From JALZOC01 sp031361295 (GTDB lineage: Bacteria > Acidobacteriota > Vicinamibacteria > Vicinamibacterales > 2-12-FULL-66-21), in contig JANMCN010000240.1 of assembly GCA_031361295.1 (NCBI GenBank), positions 1-64,000 on the forward strand: a stretch of 64,000 bases of DNA, in the 5' to 3' direction. Numbering within the stretch: position 1 is the first letter of the stretch; every line of letters starts with the position of its first letter. Below, piece after piece: positions 8,650 through 17,048 of this stretch. A program made the position numbers and the translations under genes. The notes under the pieces are model-generated. The model searched no databases. It saw only the letters and a program-made list of their open reading frames with translations, and was not told where the DNA came from.

Positions 8650-9318
8650 ATGCGGATCCTGCTCGTTGAGGATGAGCCAAGCGCCGCCCGCTTCATCGCG
8701 AAGGGGCTGCGCGAGGCCAGCCATGCCGTCGACCTCGCAGCCGACGGCACGACGGCGGCGGAGCAGTGCCACGAGAACGACTACGACGCCGTCATTCTCG
8801 ACGTGATGCTCCCGGGGAAAGACGGTGTGACGGTCTGCCGGGAACTGCGCGCGTCCGGCTCCGATGTGCCGGTTCTGATGCTGACCGCGCGTGACGCGGT
8901 CGAGGCCCGTGTCCAGGGGCTGGACGCGGGGGCCGACGATTACCTCACCAAGCCGTTTGATTTCCGCGAGCTCCTCGCGCGTGTGCGCGCGCTCACCCGC
9001 CGCGACCGCCGTCCTCTCGCGCCCGAGCGCCTCGAAGTTCGCCACCTGACCATCGATGTGAGCGGGCAGCGCGTGTGGTCACGCGGGCGGGAGGTGGATC
9101 TGACCAGCCGAGAATACGCGCTGCTCGAATTCCTCGCGCGGCGCGCCGGCGAAGTGGTGGGTCGCGCGGACATCGCTGAGCACGTGTGGGACGAACACTA
9201 CGATGCTTTTTCGAACATCGTGGACGTGTACATCCAGCGCCTCCGCCGCAAGCTCGATGAGCCGAGCGAGCCCTCCCTGATTCGCACCAGGCGGGGCCAG
9301 GGATACCAGCTCACGTAG
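8650..9318 (+). CDS. OmpR/PhoB-family response regulator
   Basis: This 222-residue protein has a receiver domain (residues 1-115) with phosphoacceptor Asp51 (VILDVMLPGKDG), the acidic pair at EDE (7-9) and Lys in LTKPFD. A C-terminal winged-helix DNA-binding domain follows (LTSREYALLEFLARR ... VDVYIQRLRRKLDEP, ending RTRRGQGYQLT). It resembles CusR/QseB-type regulators. The sensor kinase gene begins 8 bases after its stop, so they form a cognate pair. Likely targets are the flanking TonB-receptor-like and PAP2 genes, which is inference. Confidence 0.95.
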   Translation: MRILLVEDEPSAARFIAKGLREASHAVDLAADGTTAAEQCHENDYDAVILDVMLPGKDGVTVCRELRASGSDVPVLMLTARDAVEARVQGLDAGADDYLTKPFDFRELLARVRALTRRDRRPLAPERLEVRHLTIDVSGQRVWSRGREVDLTSREYALLEFLARRAGEVVGRADIAEHVWDEHYDAFSNIVDVYIQRLRRKLDEPSEPSLIRTRRGQGYQLT

Positions 9319-9326
9319 GGAACGCC

Positions 9327-10694
9327 GTGCACGTGTCACTCCGCACCCGCCTGACCGTCTGGTATTCGGTGCTCCTGGTGTTGACGGTGGCGCTGTTCAG
9401 CGCCTCGGTGCTCTGGCTGCACTGGCGCCTGCTCCTCGAGCAGCTCGACGACGGCCTGAGATCCATCAGCGTGACGGCGGGCAACGTCGTCGACGAGGAG
9501 ATCACGGAAACGAAGGATCTGCGGCTTGCGGCCGCCGGCATGGCCGCCGTGGTGCACCCGCCCGACTACAGCGTGGAGGTCCTCGATGCCGCGGGTGCGC
9601 CGATACATCGGACCGCGCCGCGAATGCCGCTGCCGTCCGAGGTGCTCCCGGCGGGCGTCACCCGTGCGACGCGGACGCTCGCGGCCGAAGACGACGAGCG
9701 GTGGCGGGTCAACATCAGGAGACGGGACGCACACGGGCAGCCGTATTTCGTCGTCGTCGGCACGCCGCTCCGGGAAGCGATCGAGCAGTGGCAGAGCCTG
9801 CTGAAGGCCTGCCTGATCGGCATCCCGCTGGCGCTCGTCGTGGCCGGGGTCGGGGGGCTGTGGCTCGTGCGGCACGGGCTCAGGCCGCTGACATCCATGA
9901 CCGCCGAGGCGCAGGCGATCACCGCGGCCACGCTGGAAACCCGCCTGACGGTTCCGGCGTCGACACGCGAATTCGCGCAGATCGCCGGATCGTTCAATCA
10001 CGTCCTGGACCGGCTCGGGAGCGCGCTGTCGACCCAGCGTCGCTTCATGGCGGACGCCTCTCACGAGCTGCGGACTCCGGTCTCCATCATGCGGACCGCG
10101 GCGGATGTGACGTTGAGCCAGCCGACGCGGGACGAATGGGAGTATCGCGACGCCTTGACGACAGTCGCCCAGCAGGCCTCGCGGCTGACGCGACTCGTGG
10201 ACGACATGCTCGTGCTGGCGCGCGCGGACGGCGGCGGGTATCCGATGGCGTTTGCGCCGCTCGATTTCGCACGGCTCATTGAGGAGTGTGTCCGCGAGCT
10301 CGGCGCCCGCGCCGAGGACCGAGACATCCGGGTGCAGACATCACTCGAAACGGTCAGGCTGAAGGGCGACGAGGCGCTGCTGACGCGGATGCTGATGAAC
10401 CTGCTCGGCAACGCGCTGGCGTACACCCCCGCAGGGGGCTCCGTTCACATTTCGCTCTCGAAAGCTGATGGGTACGCCGTGCTGCGCGTCGCGGACACGG
10501 GGCCGGGCATCCCTGAGGGCGATCGCGAGCGCGTGTTCGAGCGCTTCGTCCGGCTGGATCCGGCTCGTGGGAGCGGCGGTGCCGGGCTCGGCCTGGCGAT
10601 CGCGCGATGGGTCGCCGAGGCCCATGGGGGCGCCGTGCGCATCGCGTCGAGCGGCCCCGGCGGGACGATTTTTGCGGCCAGTCTGCCCGCGTGA
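9327..10694 (+). CDS. Membrane sensor histidine kinase (OmpR-partner type)
   Basis: This is a 455-residue kinase. TM1 is at about residues 12-32 and a periplasmic sensing region at about 35-155. TM2 (about 160-182) is followed by a HAMP linker. Phosphoacceptor His246 sits in ADASHELRTPVS. The ATPase domain has an N box (MLMNLLGNALAY), G1 (VADTGPGIPEGD), an F box and G2 (GGAGLGLAIARW). The start is GTG at 9327, the first start after the regulator's stop codon. It partners the response regulator directly upstream; the signal is unknown, though the TonB-receptor and PAP2 neighbours hint at an envelope cue. Confidence 0.93.
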   Translation: MHVSLRTRLTVWYSVLLVLTVALFSASVLWLHWRLLLEQLDDGLRSISVTAGNVVDEEITETKDLRLAAAGMAAVVHPPDYSVEVLDAAGAPIHRTAPRMPLPSEVLPAGVTRATRTLAAEDDERWRVNIRRRDAHGQPYFVVVGTPLREAIEQWQSLLKACLIGIPLALVVAGVGGLWLVRHGLRPLTSMTAEAQAITAATLETRLTVPASTREFAQIAGSFNHVLDRLGSALSTQRRFMADASHELRTPVSIMRTAADVTLSQPTRDEWEYRDALTTVAQQASRLTRLVDDMLVLARADGGGYPMAFAPLDFARLIEECVRELGARAEDRDIRVQTSLETVRLKGDEALLTRMLMNLLGNALAYTPAGGSVHISLSKADGYAVLRVADTGPGIPEGDRERVFERFVRLDPARGSGGAGLGLAIARWVAEAHGGAVRIASSGPGGTIFAASLPA

Positions 10695-10786
10695 CGCACG
10701 CATCCCTGTCATCGCATGCATGGTCGATTCACGTTGACGGCTGCCGGAGTGGCGCACGCGAGCGCCCTCAAGTTACGATCAATCCC

Positions 10787-11611
10787 ATGAAGTCGCGCGT
10801 CATCGTCGGCAGAATGCTGCTCGTCGGGCTGATGTGCCGGGCCGGTGTCCCGGTGGTCGCGCAGTCGGTGCCCGACGCCGCCCACACGTCCACTGCAATC
10901 GCGGAGTCCTCTCAACCGACCGGGCCCGCCGATGGAAAAGCTGCGGTCTCCGCCCCCTCGATTGGTTCGTTGTTCGGCGACCTGCGCCACGACGTCCGTC
11001 GCCTGCCCACGCGCACGAATGGCATCTGGCTCGGTGCCGCGGGTGCGCTTGCGCTGGCGGTGCATTCGAGGGACGCCACGCTGACGCGAAAGGCGGTTGC
11101 GTCGGATGGCCTCGACACGCTGGTCGAAGGAGGTTCGTTCGTTGGCGGCGGGCTCGTGCAGGCCGGGGCGGCGTTCGGCACCTACGCCCTCGGCCGCCTC
11201 ACGAAGCATCCGAACCTCGCGATTGTCGGCGCGGACATGGTCCGCGGCCAGATCCTCAACACCGTGCTCACGCAGGGCACCAAGATTGCCGTCGACCGCC
11301 GGCGGCCGGACGGGAGCCGCTTCTCGTTCCCGTCGGGACACAGTTCAGCCACGTTCACGACGGCGACCGTCCTGCAGCGTCATTTCGGATCGAAGGCAGG
11401 CGTGCCCGCATACGTGATGGCCACATACGTCGCCGCCTCGCGGCTGCACGACAACAAGCACTACCTGAGCGATGTCATCTTCGGCGCCGGCATCGGCATT
11501 GTCTCGGGCAGAGCCGTGACTGTCGGGCGCGGCGCGAACACCTTCGCGTTCGGCCCGCTCCTGACTCCGCGCGGCGTGGGGGTGGCGCTGACGCGAATGG
11601 AGAGCCATTAG
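10787..11611 (+). CDS. PAP2-family membrane-lipid phosphatase
   Basis: The three phosphatase signature blocks are all present in order: KIAVDRRRP (KX6RP), FPSGHSSATF (PSGH) and SRLHDNKHYLSD (SRX5HX3D). The active site therefore appears intact. Family members dephosphorylate undecaprenyl pyrophosphate, phosphatidic acid or lipid A. The 274-residue protein begins with a signal peptide (MKSRVIVGRMLLVGLMCRAG, cleavage near VVAQ), an exported form common in Acidobacteriota. The ATG at 10787 was chosen because it starts at the signal peptide. It may belong to the regulon of the two-component genes 90 bases upstream. Confidence 0.9.
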   Translation: MKSRVIVGRMLLVGLMCRAGVPVVAQSVPDAAHTSTAIAESSQPTGPADGKAAVSAPSIGSLFGDLRHDVRRLPTRTNGIWLGAAGALALAVHSRDATLTRKAVASDGLDTLVEGGSFVGGGLVQAGAAFGTYALGRLTKHPNLAIVGADMVRGQILNTVLTQGTKIAVDRRRPDGSRFSFPSGHSSATFTTATVLQRHFGSKAGVPAYVMATYVAASRLHDNKHYLSDVIFGAGIGIVSGRAVTVGRGANTFAFGPLLTPRGVGVALTRMESH

Positions 11612-11664
11612 CGGACCTCGCGCACGTTCGGCGACGGGGTCGACTCAGTTTCTGGGGAGCGCCT

Positions 11665-12441
11665 TCACGTCGTGCGCTGCGGTGGCAGGCTGGCTGCCTC
11701 ATCCTTTGGAACGTTTTCGAACGGCTCGTCGTGGCCCGGTATGATCAGTCCGTCGAACGCGCGGATAGCCGCCTGCGAGCCTCTATACGCCTCCGCCGAC
11801 CACGGCGGCATCATCGGCGCACCGTAGACGTCTTCGTCCCGAATCAGCAGGGCGTCGCCGCAGACCAGCACCGCTCGGCGTGCCGTGGCGATCGCGAACG
11901 AGACGTGGAACGGAGCATGGCCGGGCGTGTCAAGCGCCGTGATGCCCGAGGGCAGGGGGGTCGATTCGAGATGGGCCGCCTGATCGGGCCGCCCCCACCG
12001 GTTCGGGTCCCACAGGAGCTTCTCGATTCCCGCGATCTTCCTGACGATTTTGCTGGACGCGCCACTTCCCGCGAGATCCGGATAGAAGGCCGCGATGGCC
12101 GCCGGGCCGGGGTCTTCGGCCTCCGCCAGGACCTCGTGGAACCGCCGGGTCCACTCCCGGTCCCGCGCCGAGAAGAAAATGCGTGCCCTGGGGAACAACG
12201 CGTTATTGTGTGAGTGATCGACGTGGGCGTGGGTGTTGAAGACCAGCGTCACCTCGTCGGGTGTCAGGTGCTCGCGCGCGAGCGCGCTGCTCAGCCCGCC
12301 GGCGTGCTGCGCGAGGCCGGTGTCGAAGATCGCGACCTCGTCGCCGCGTCTGGCGAGCACGGTGCTCGCGCGGGTGGCGCCGCCGCGCATCAGGATCGTC
12401 ACGCTCCACGTCTCGTCGACATGAGTCGCGACGGAATGCAC
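11665..12441 (-). CDS. Metallo-beta-lactamase-fold hydrolase
   Basis: The protein has about 258 residues with zinc-binding motif HAHVDHSHN (HxHxDH), a later Asp-containing strand (LVCGDALL) and C-terminal His in IIPGHDEP. This is the glyoxalase-II/lactonase-like branch of the fold. The substrate cannot be assigned; N-acyl-homoserine lactonase-like or other ester or thioester hydrolase activity is possible. The start is uncertain: GTG at 12441 keeps the expected first beta strand (WSVTILMRGG), and an ATG at about 12390 would remove it. With the GTG start, its 5' end overlaps, on the opposite strand, the start of the histidine kinase gene. Confidence 0.8.
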   Translation of the reverse strand: MHSVATHVDETWSVTILMRGGATRASTVLARRGDEVAIFDTGLAQHAGGLSSALAREHLTPDEVTLVFNTHAHVDHSHNNALFPRARIFFSARDREWTRRFHEVLAEAEDPGPAAIAAFYPDLAGSGASSKIVRKIAGIEKLLWDPNRWGRPDQAAHLESTPLPSGITALDTPGHAPFHVSFAIATARRAVLVCGDALLIRDEDVYGAPMMPPWSAEAYRGSQAAIRAFDGLIIPGHDEPFENVPKDEAASLPPQRTT

Positions 12442-14007
12442 AAGTTTCTTCGGCTGAACCTTCAGTGGCGCGTCCTGGCGCTCGCCGCCGGAGCCATGAC
12501 GCTCATTCTCGTGCTCTCCGCGCATCTCCACCAGATCATTACACGAACGCTGATCGACGACGTGCGCTATAGCAGCGCCGTGAGCCAGACGGTCGCCATT
12601 GCCGAGCGGACTGCCGCGCTCAATCTGTTCGCCGACCACCGGGCCCTCGAGCGGGACATCCGCCTCGTCGCGACGAGCCAGCCCGACTTCGTCCAGATCG
12701 ACGTCTACCAGCATGCTCCACTCGGCGGTCTCGTCCTGCTGGCGACGACGGTCCCCGGGGCGCCCCCCGTCCCTGCGCTCGACGGCACGACAGGGGACAA
12801 CGCGCTCGGCGAGATGGACCGGTCCGTGCCGGGGGTGGTCACGATGGAAGTCGTCCGCGGCGGCACGCGGCACTGGGTCGTGTCCGTGGCGATCGGCGAA
12901 CGCGGCGCGACGGGGTACGTGACAGCCCTCGTTCGCAAGAACCCATACAGCCCGATCAGCCGCGTCGTGCAGTTGCAGCACAGTCTCGTGCTGATGGGCG
13001 CGCTCGCGGCCTGTGTCTGCTGTCTCTATCTGCTCTTCGAGCACTCGTTCCGGCGGCCGGCGAAAGCCATCGTCGATGCGATGGCGCAGGCCAGGGGCGG
13101 CAGTTTCGCGGTCCGGGCACCGGTGCGTCGCCCGGACGAGCTCGGGGAGATCGCCCGCGACTTCAACCTGCTGATGGAAGACCTCAGTGCCCGCGACTTC
13201 GAACGCGAGGAGCTCCTGCGGCGAATCGAAGGGTTCAACGAAACGCTGCGTCAGGAGGTTGCCCAGGCCACCGCGGATCTCCGCGTGGCCGACGAGGCAT
13301 TGCTGCAATCGCAGCAGCGGCTGGGACGATCGGAACGACTGGCGGCGATGGGGCAGGTGGCGGCAACCATCGCGCACGAAATCGGCACGCCGCTGAACTC
13401 GATTTCCGGCCACGTCGGGCTGCTCGCCAGGGGACTGGCCGACGATGCGGAGGCGCAGCGGCGGGTGCGGATCATCAATCACCAGCTCGAATCAATCGTC
13501 GGCAGCGTCCGGGCGCTGCTGAGGCGCACGCACAAGGCCTATGTGCCGTTCGAGCCGATCGACGTGAACGGCGTGATCGTCGAATTGCTCCGCCTCGTCT
13601 CGCCGACCCTGGATGCGCGGGGGATTGTCGCACGAGCCGAGCTCGCGGATTTCCTGCCGCCCGTGCTCGCCAGTCGCGACGGGTTGCAGCAGGTGTTCCT
13701 GAATCTCGTGAACAACAGCATGGATGCGATGTCTGCCGGAGGTCAGCTCCTGATTGCCACGCGCAGGGGGCCGAATGGATCGACCGAAGTGGTGGTCGAG
13801 GATACCGGGCCGGGGATCCCGGCAGGCGCGTCCGACCGCGTGTTCGAACCGATGTGGACGACCAAGGCGACGGGCAGCGGCTTCGGCCTGGCCATTGTCC
13901 GGGACATCATCGCCGCGTGCGGAGGCCAGATCGAGTACGACGAGTCCCTCACGACCGGCGCCCGGTTCAGGGTGCGGCTGCCCGGCGGAGTGATCCATGC
14001 CGCGTGA
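12421..14007 (+). CDS. NtrB-like membrane sensor histidine kinase
   Basis: The protein has 528 residues: TM1 at about 17-37, a periplasmic sensor region at about 40-180, TM2 at about 187-207, HAMP at about 210-262 and a coiled coil at about 262-305. Phosphoacceptor His319 sits in ATIAHEIGTPLNS, the variant typical of NtrB/ZraS-class kinases. The ATPase domain has FLNLVNNSMDAM, EDTGPGIP and GSGFGLAIV. ATG at 12421 is given; ATG at 12436 is an alternative. It overlaps the response-regulator gene by 11 bases, so the pair is translationally coupled. It probably controls the adjacent biosynthetic operon through a sigma-54 promoter. Confidence 0.93.
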   Translation: MSRDGMHKFLRLNLQWRVLALAAGAMTLILVLSAHLHQIITRTLIDDVRYSSAVSQTVAIAERTAALNLFADHRALERDIRLVATSQPDFVQIDVYQHAPLGGLVLLATTVPGAPPVPALDGTTGDNALGEMDRSVPGVVTMEVVRGGTRHWVVSVAIGERGATGYVTALVRKNPYSPISRVVQLQHSLVLMGALAACVCCLYLLFEHSFRRPAKAIVDAMAQARGGSFAVRAPVRRPDELGEIARDFNLLMEDLSARDFEREELLRRIEGFNETLRQEVAQATADLRVADEALLQSQQRLGRSERLAAMGQVAATIAHEIGTPLNSISGHVGLLARGLADDAEAQRRVRIINHQLESIVGSVRALLRRTHKAYVPFEPIDVNGVIVELLRLVSPTLDARGIVARAELADFLPPVLASRDGLQQVFLNLVNNSMDAMSAGGQLLIATRRGPNGSTEVVVEDTGPGIPAGASDRVFEPMWTTKATGSGFGLAIVRDIIAACGGQIEYDESLTTGARFRVRLPGGVIHAA

Positions 14008-15379
14008 CAAGCCCCGCATCACGATCGTGGACGACGACCTGGTGACGTGCGAGTTGCTGTCCGAAGTGTTCTGCGGGGAAGGGTTCGTCACCGAGTCCGC
14101 CCTCACCGCCGAGGCGGCACTCGCCCTGATAGCCGCCACGCCGCCAGACGTGGTCGTGAGCGACATCAGGATGAAGTCACGCGTCGACGGCCTTGGGTTG
14201 CTCGATCGCCTTCGGCGCGAGTACCCGTCACTCCCCGTGGTGCTCATCACCGCCTTCGGGTCGATCGACACGGCGATCCGGGCGGTGAAGAACGGCGCAT
14301 TTGACTACCTGAGCAAGCCTTTCGAGATCGAGACCCTGGTGTCGACCGTCCGCCGCGCGATCGCGACGACGGCCGCCCCCTCGCCGCCGGACGACGAGGC
14401 GGTCGACGACGAAGGCCCCGGCGTGGGGACGCGGCACCTGGTGGGCCGTACCCCGGCGATGCTGGCCGTGTACAAGATGGTGGCCCGGGTGGCCGACGCC
14501 GACGCGCCGGTGCTGATCAGCGGGGAATCGGGGACCGGCAAGGAACTGGTCGCGCGAGCCATTCACGCCAACGGCGCGCGGGAGCCCCATCCCTTCGTCG
14601 CCGTGAACTGCGGCGCGCTGACCGAGACGCTGCTCGACTCCGAGTTGTTCGGCCACATCCGCGGGTCGTTCACCGGCGCCACGACGAACCGGCGCGGGCT
14701 GTTCGAAGAGGCCGGGGCGGGGACCATCTTCCTCGATGAAATCGCCGAGACGAGCCCTGCCCTCCAGGTCAAGCTGCTGCGCGTGCTCCAGGAACGCGAG
14801 GTCGTTCCGGTCGGCGGCAGCTCGCCCGTCGTGGTGCGCGCGCGCGTGATCGCCGCCAGCAACACGGATCTGGACCGCCTGTCGCGGGCCGGAGGGTTCC
14901 GCCGCGACCTGCTGTACCGGTTGAACGTCGTGAACATCCACCTGCCGGCGTTGCGGGAGCGAGCCGAAGATGTGCCGCTTCTCGCCGCGCACTTCCTCCG
15001 GAAGTACGCCGCTGACCGTTCCGTCCCCATCGCGCTCAGCGAGCCCGCGAAGCGCGTTCTGGAACAATATGCATGGCCCGGCAACGTCCGCGAGCTGGAG
15101 AACGCCATCGAGCGCTCGGTGACGCTTGGACAGGGGTGCGTCATCACGGTTGACGACCTGCCGCCCGCCGTCCGGCAGACAGCAGCCGATACCCGCGTGG
15201 ACTCGGGTGATCCGACGGCGGTGTTCGCAGGGCTGCCGACTATTGACGAGATGGAACGCCGGTACGTGCTGCACGTGCTCGAGGCTGCGGGCGGCAATCG
15301 CACCCACGCGTCCGAGATTCTTGGGATAAACCGCCGCACGCTGTACCGCATGGCGGCCCGGCTTCGCCTTGAGATCTGA
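13997..15379 (+). CDS. NtrC-family sigma-54-dependent response regulator
   Basis: This 460-residue protein has a receiver domain (phosphoacceptor Asp56), an AAA+ sigma-54 activation domain (Walker A GESGTGKE at 176-183, sigma-54 contact loop GSFTGA at 223-228, Walker B TIFLDE at about 243, arginine fingers in FRRDLLYRLNV), and a Fis-type helix-turn-helix at the C-terminus (ASEILGINRRTLYRMAARL). GSFTGA departs by one residue from the consensus GAFTGA; this variant occurs in the family. It partners the kinase directly upstream. A good -24/-12 promoter begins about 90 bases after its stop. Confidence 0.96.
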   Translation: MPRDKPRITIVDDDLVTCELLSEVFCGEGFVTESALTAEAALALIAATPPDVVVSDIRMKSRVDGLGLLDRLRREYPSLPVVLITAFGSIDTAIRAVKNGAFDYLSKPFEIETLVSTVRRAIATTAAPSPPDDEAVDDEGPGVGTRHLVGRTPAMLAVYKMVARVADADAPVLISGESGTGKELVARAIHANGAREPHPFVAVNCGALTETLLDSELFGHIRGSFTGATTNRRGLFEEAGAGTIFLDEIAETSPALQVKLLRVLQEREVVPVGGSSPVVVRARVIAASNTDLDRLSRAGGFRRDLLYRLNVVNIHLPALRERAEDVPLLAAHFLRKYAADRSVPIALSEPAKRVLEQYAWPGNVRELENAIERSVTLGQGCVITVDDLPPAVRQTAADTRVDSGDPTAVFAGLPTIDEMERRYVLHVLEAAGGNRTHASEILGINRRTLYRMAARLRLEI

Positions 15380-15385
15380 CCGAGG

Positions 15386-15429
15386 CATAAAGCCACTCGA
15401 CCGCACCGTCAACCGGGACATTAAGCCAC
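15386..15429 (+). promoter_or_regulatory. Direct repeats, candidate upstream activating sites for the NtrC-like regulator
   Basis: CATAAAGCCAC (15386-15396) and CATTAAGCCAC (15419-15429) match at 10 of 11 positions. They start exactly 33 bp apart, three helical turns, so they lie on the same DNA face. Relative to the predicted start near 15497 they centre near -106 and -73, usual distances for activator sites of sigma-54 promoters. Binding is inferred. Confidence 0.5.
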
Positions 15430-15470
15430 ACCCGCCCCTGCCCGCGGCTCTGCAGCCCGGCGGGAGTCGT

Positions 15471-15486
15471 CGGCACAGTCGTTGCT
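15471..15486 (+). promoter_or_regulatory. Candidate sigma-54 (-24/-12) promoter of the biosynthetic operon
   Basis: CGGCACAGTCGTTGCT matches the consensus TGGCAC-R-N4-TTGCW with one mismatch (the first T). The spacing between the invariant GG (15472-15473) and GC (15484-15485) is the required 10 bp. Transcription would start near 15497, leaving about 23 bases before the GTG of the first gene. It is directly downstream of a sigma-54 activator gene and upstream of a 17-gene operon. Confidence 0.65.
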
Positions 15487-15519
15487 GCCACTTAGGAGCC
15501 TCATGAGCGTGCACTCGTC

Positions 15520-15936
15520 GTGAATCTTCCGGACAGCATCCTGATCGATCTTGCGGCGGGTACGGCTGAGGGGGCTTTGCACGTCGATCCGGGCGCGGAG
15601 TACCTGCAGGATCATTTTCCCGGCGCGCCCATGCTGCCAGGGCTCCTGATGCTTGAGGTCGGCGTCCGGGTGGCGGCCGCGTTGTGGTCCGCCACGCAGC
15701 CGCCAGTTGGCGGCGCCGTGCTCGAGCACCTCGAGCGGCTTCAGGTTGTCCGGCGCGTCCTGCCTGGAGAGACTCTCCGGGTCGTCGCCGCGCGTGCGGG
15801 CGACGGGGAGGCTGAGCCGGCCCGGGCCTGGTTCGCCGTGCGGGGAACCGTCGGAGCGGAGATGGCGGTCCGGGCGAAGTTCCGTCTCCGCGCCATCGAC
15901 GCAGGCCACCGTCAGTGGGAGGGGCAGCATGCATGA
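15520..15936 (+). CDS. FabZ/FabA-like hotdog dehydratase (first gene of biosynthetic operon)
   Basis: This 138-residue single hotdog domain has a well-kept dehydratase signature, DHFPGAPMLPGLLMLE: His32 and Glu46 match the FabZ catalytic pair. It should dehydrate a 3-hydroxyacyl-ACP. GTG at 15520 is the only start codon after the in-frame TAG at 15493. A good AGGAG at 15494-15498 points instead to an out-of-frame ATG at 15503 that stops after six codons, overlapping this GTG. The protein is short of a clear ribosome binding site if transcription starts at the predicted sigma-54 site. The stop overlaps the ACP gene by 8 bases. Confidence 0.82.
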   Translation: MNLPDSILIDLAAGTAEGALHVDPGAEYLQDHFPGAPMLPGLLMLEVGVRVAAALWSATQPPVGGAVLEHLERLQVVRRVLPGETLRVVAARAGDGEAEPARAWFAVRGTVGAEMAVRAKFRLRAIDAGHRQWEGQHA

Positions 15937-16348
15937 GAGCGTTTTGAGCCGCGACGAGATCAGCGGACGCGTCGTCGAGGCGCTCGTGCAGGCGCTCGGC
16001 GCGAGCCGGTCGGACGTGACACCCGGGGCGTCCCTGGCAGGGGACCTCGAGGCTGAGTCGATTGACTTTCTCGATATCGTTTTCCGGCTCGAGAAGGAAT
16101 TCGGGATCGAGATCGCGCGCGGTGAGCTCTTCCCGCAGGAGCTTCTGCGCGACGCGGCACTGGTCGCGAACGGCCGGTTGACCGAGGCGGGGGTGGAGGA
16201 GCTGCGAAGACGATTCGCCTTCACGGACGTCTCCGCGCTGACGCCAGGGGCAAGCGTCGACGACCTCATGAACGACCTGCTGACCGTGGGTCTCGTCATC
16301 GACTACGTCGAGAGCAAACTGCAGCCCGGCGGCGGGGACAGGCCCTGA
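15929..16348 (+). CDS. Acyl carrier protein with C-terminal extension
   Basis: Residues 8-75 form a type II acyl carrier domain. The phosphopantetheine attachment site is Ser44 in DLEAESIDFLDIV, followed by LEKEFGIEI. At 139 residues it is far longer than housekeeping ACP (about 78). The extension contains a second 'LTPGAS' segment and DDLMNDLLTVGLVIDYVESKL-like helix (split here as DDLMNDLL and TVGLVIDYVESKL) that loosely echoes the first domain without a serine. A GGAGGGG ribosome binding site precedes the ATG. It should be activated by the AcpS encoded two genes on and carry intermediates for the paired ketosynthases. Confidence 0.88.
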   Translation: MHESVLSRDEISGRVVEALVQALGASRSDVTPGASLAGDLEAESIDFLDIVFRLEKEFGIEIARGELFPQELLRDAALVANGRLTEAGVEELRRRFAFTDVSALTPGASVDDLMNDLLTVGLVIDYVESKLQPGGGDRP

Positions 16349-16352
16349 GCCC

Positions 16353-17048
16353 GTGTCCGTGGCGCCGATGAGCGACGAAGACGAATCGGTTCGCGCGGTG
16401 CTGGAGGCGGCGGCCCCGTTCTTTGCCGTGCTGGCCGGGCGCCGCAGCGTTCGTCAGTTCACTGCCCAACTGCCCCCTCGCGAGCTCGTCGTGCGCGCCA
16501 TCGAGGCGGCGACCCATGCGCCGTCGGGCATGAACAAACAGCCCTGGCGGTTCGTGGTGGTCTCCGACGAGGCCGTGAAGGCAGAGATGGTCACCCGCGT
16601 GAGCCGCGAGATCGAGACCATCCTGGCGCTTCTGGCCGGCGACGAGTACGCCGACAAGGTCGGGGAGTATCTCCGCAACTACGCGACCCTCTTCCGGACC
16701 GCGCCGGTGGTGATCAACGTGCTGTACCGGGAGTACGGGCAGGTCATCGCGAGCCTCCTCGGTCGATCGAACCTGCACTATCCCGACAACCAGGAGGAGG
16801 CGGCGAATCCGGCGATGCAGAGTGTATCGGCCGCCATCCAGAACCTGCAGCTCGCGGCGCACGCGGTCGGACTGGCAACGTGCTGGATGACAGCGCCGCT
16901 GTTCGCCCGGGAGCAATTGCACGACCTGCTCCAGGTCGAGTCGCCCTGGCAGCTCGCCGCGGTCATCCCCATCGGCTACGCGGCCTCGGAAAATACGAAC
17001 GGGCCGAGGCGGCTGCGTCTGGACCGCGTCATCCGGTGGATCGAATGA
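16353..17048 (+). CDS. Nitroreductase-family flavoprotein
   Basis: This is a 231-residue FMN-binding nitroreductase fold. RRSVRQF (about residue 30) is the N-terminal FMN phosphate-binding motif, followed by APSGMNKQPWRFVVV, and a late glycine-containing segment (AVIPIGYA) closes the site. Such enzymes reduce nitro groups or quinones, but relatives also act as dehydrogenases or oxidases in biosynthetic clusters. Here it sits between the ACP and AcpS genes, so a redox step on the carrier-bound chain is the simplest idea. GTG at 16353 is given; ATG at 16368 is possible. It shares ATGA with acpS. Confidence 0.85.
   Translation: MSVAPMSDEDESVRAVLEAAAPFFAVLAGRRSVRQFTAQLPPRELVVRAIEAATHAPSGMNKQPWRFVVVSDEAVKAEMVTRVSREIETILALLAGDEYADKVGEYLRNYATLFRTAPVVINVLYREYGQVIASLLGRSNLHYPDNQEEAANPAMQSVSAAIQNLQLAAHAVGLATCWMTAPLFAREQLHDLLQVESPWQLAAVIPIGYAASENTNGPRRLRLDRVIRWIE

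Noticed and set aside
12442..13482. N-terminal extension of the metallo-beta-lactamase-fold gene across the kinase
   Set aside because: The frame stays open but the translation is shadow-like; the hydrolase fold begins right after 12441.
15503..15523. Six-codon minigene (MSVHSS) with a good AGGAG, overlapping the dehydratase start
   Set aside because: If transcription starts near 15497 the ribosome site is cut off; without a mapped start it cannot be supported as a leader gene, though it may explain weak initiation signals at the GTG.
14228..15934. Long open frame on the minus strand opposite the NtrC-type regulator
   Set aside because: Arg/Pro/Gly-rich translation without domains, antisense to a gene with clear motifs; it is a by-product of high GC at third positions. 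The same applies to long antisense frames at 57264-59318, 43522-45855 and 28007-29827.
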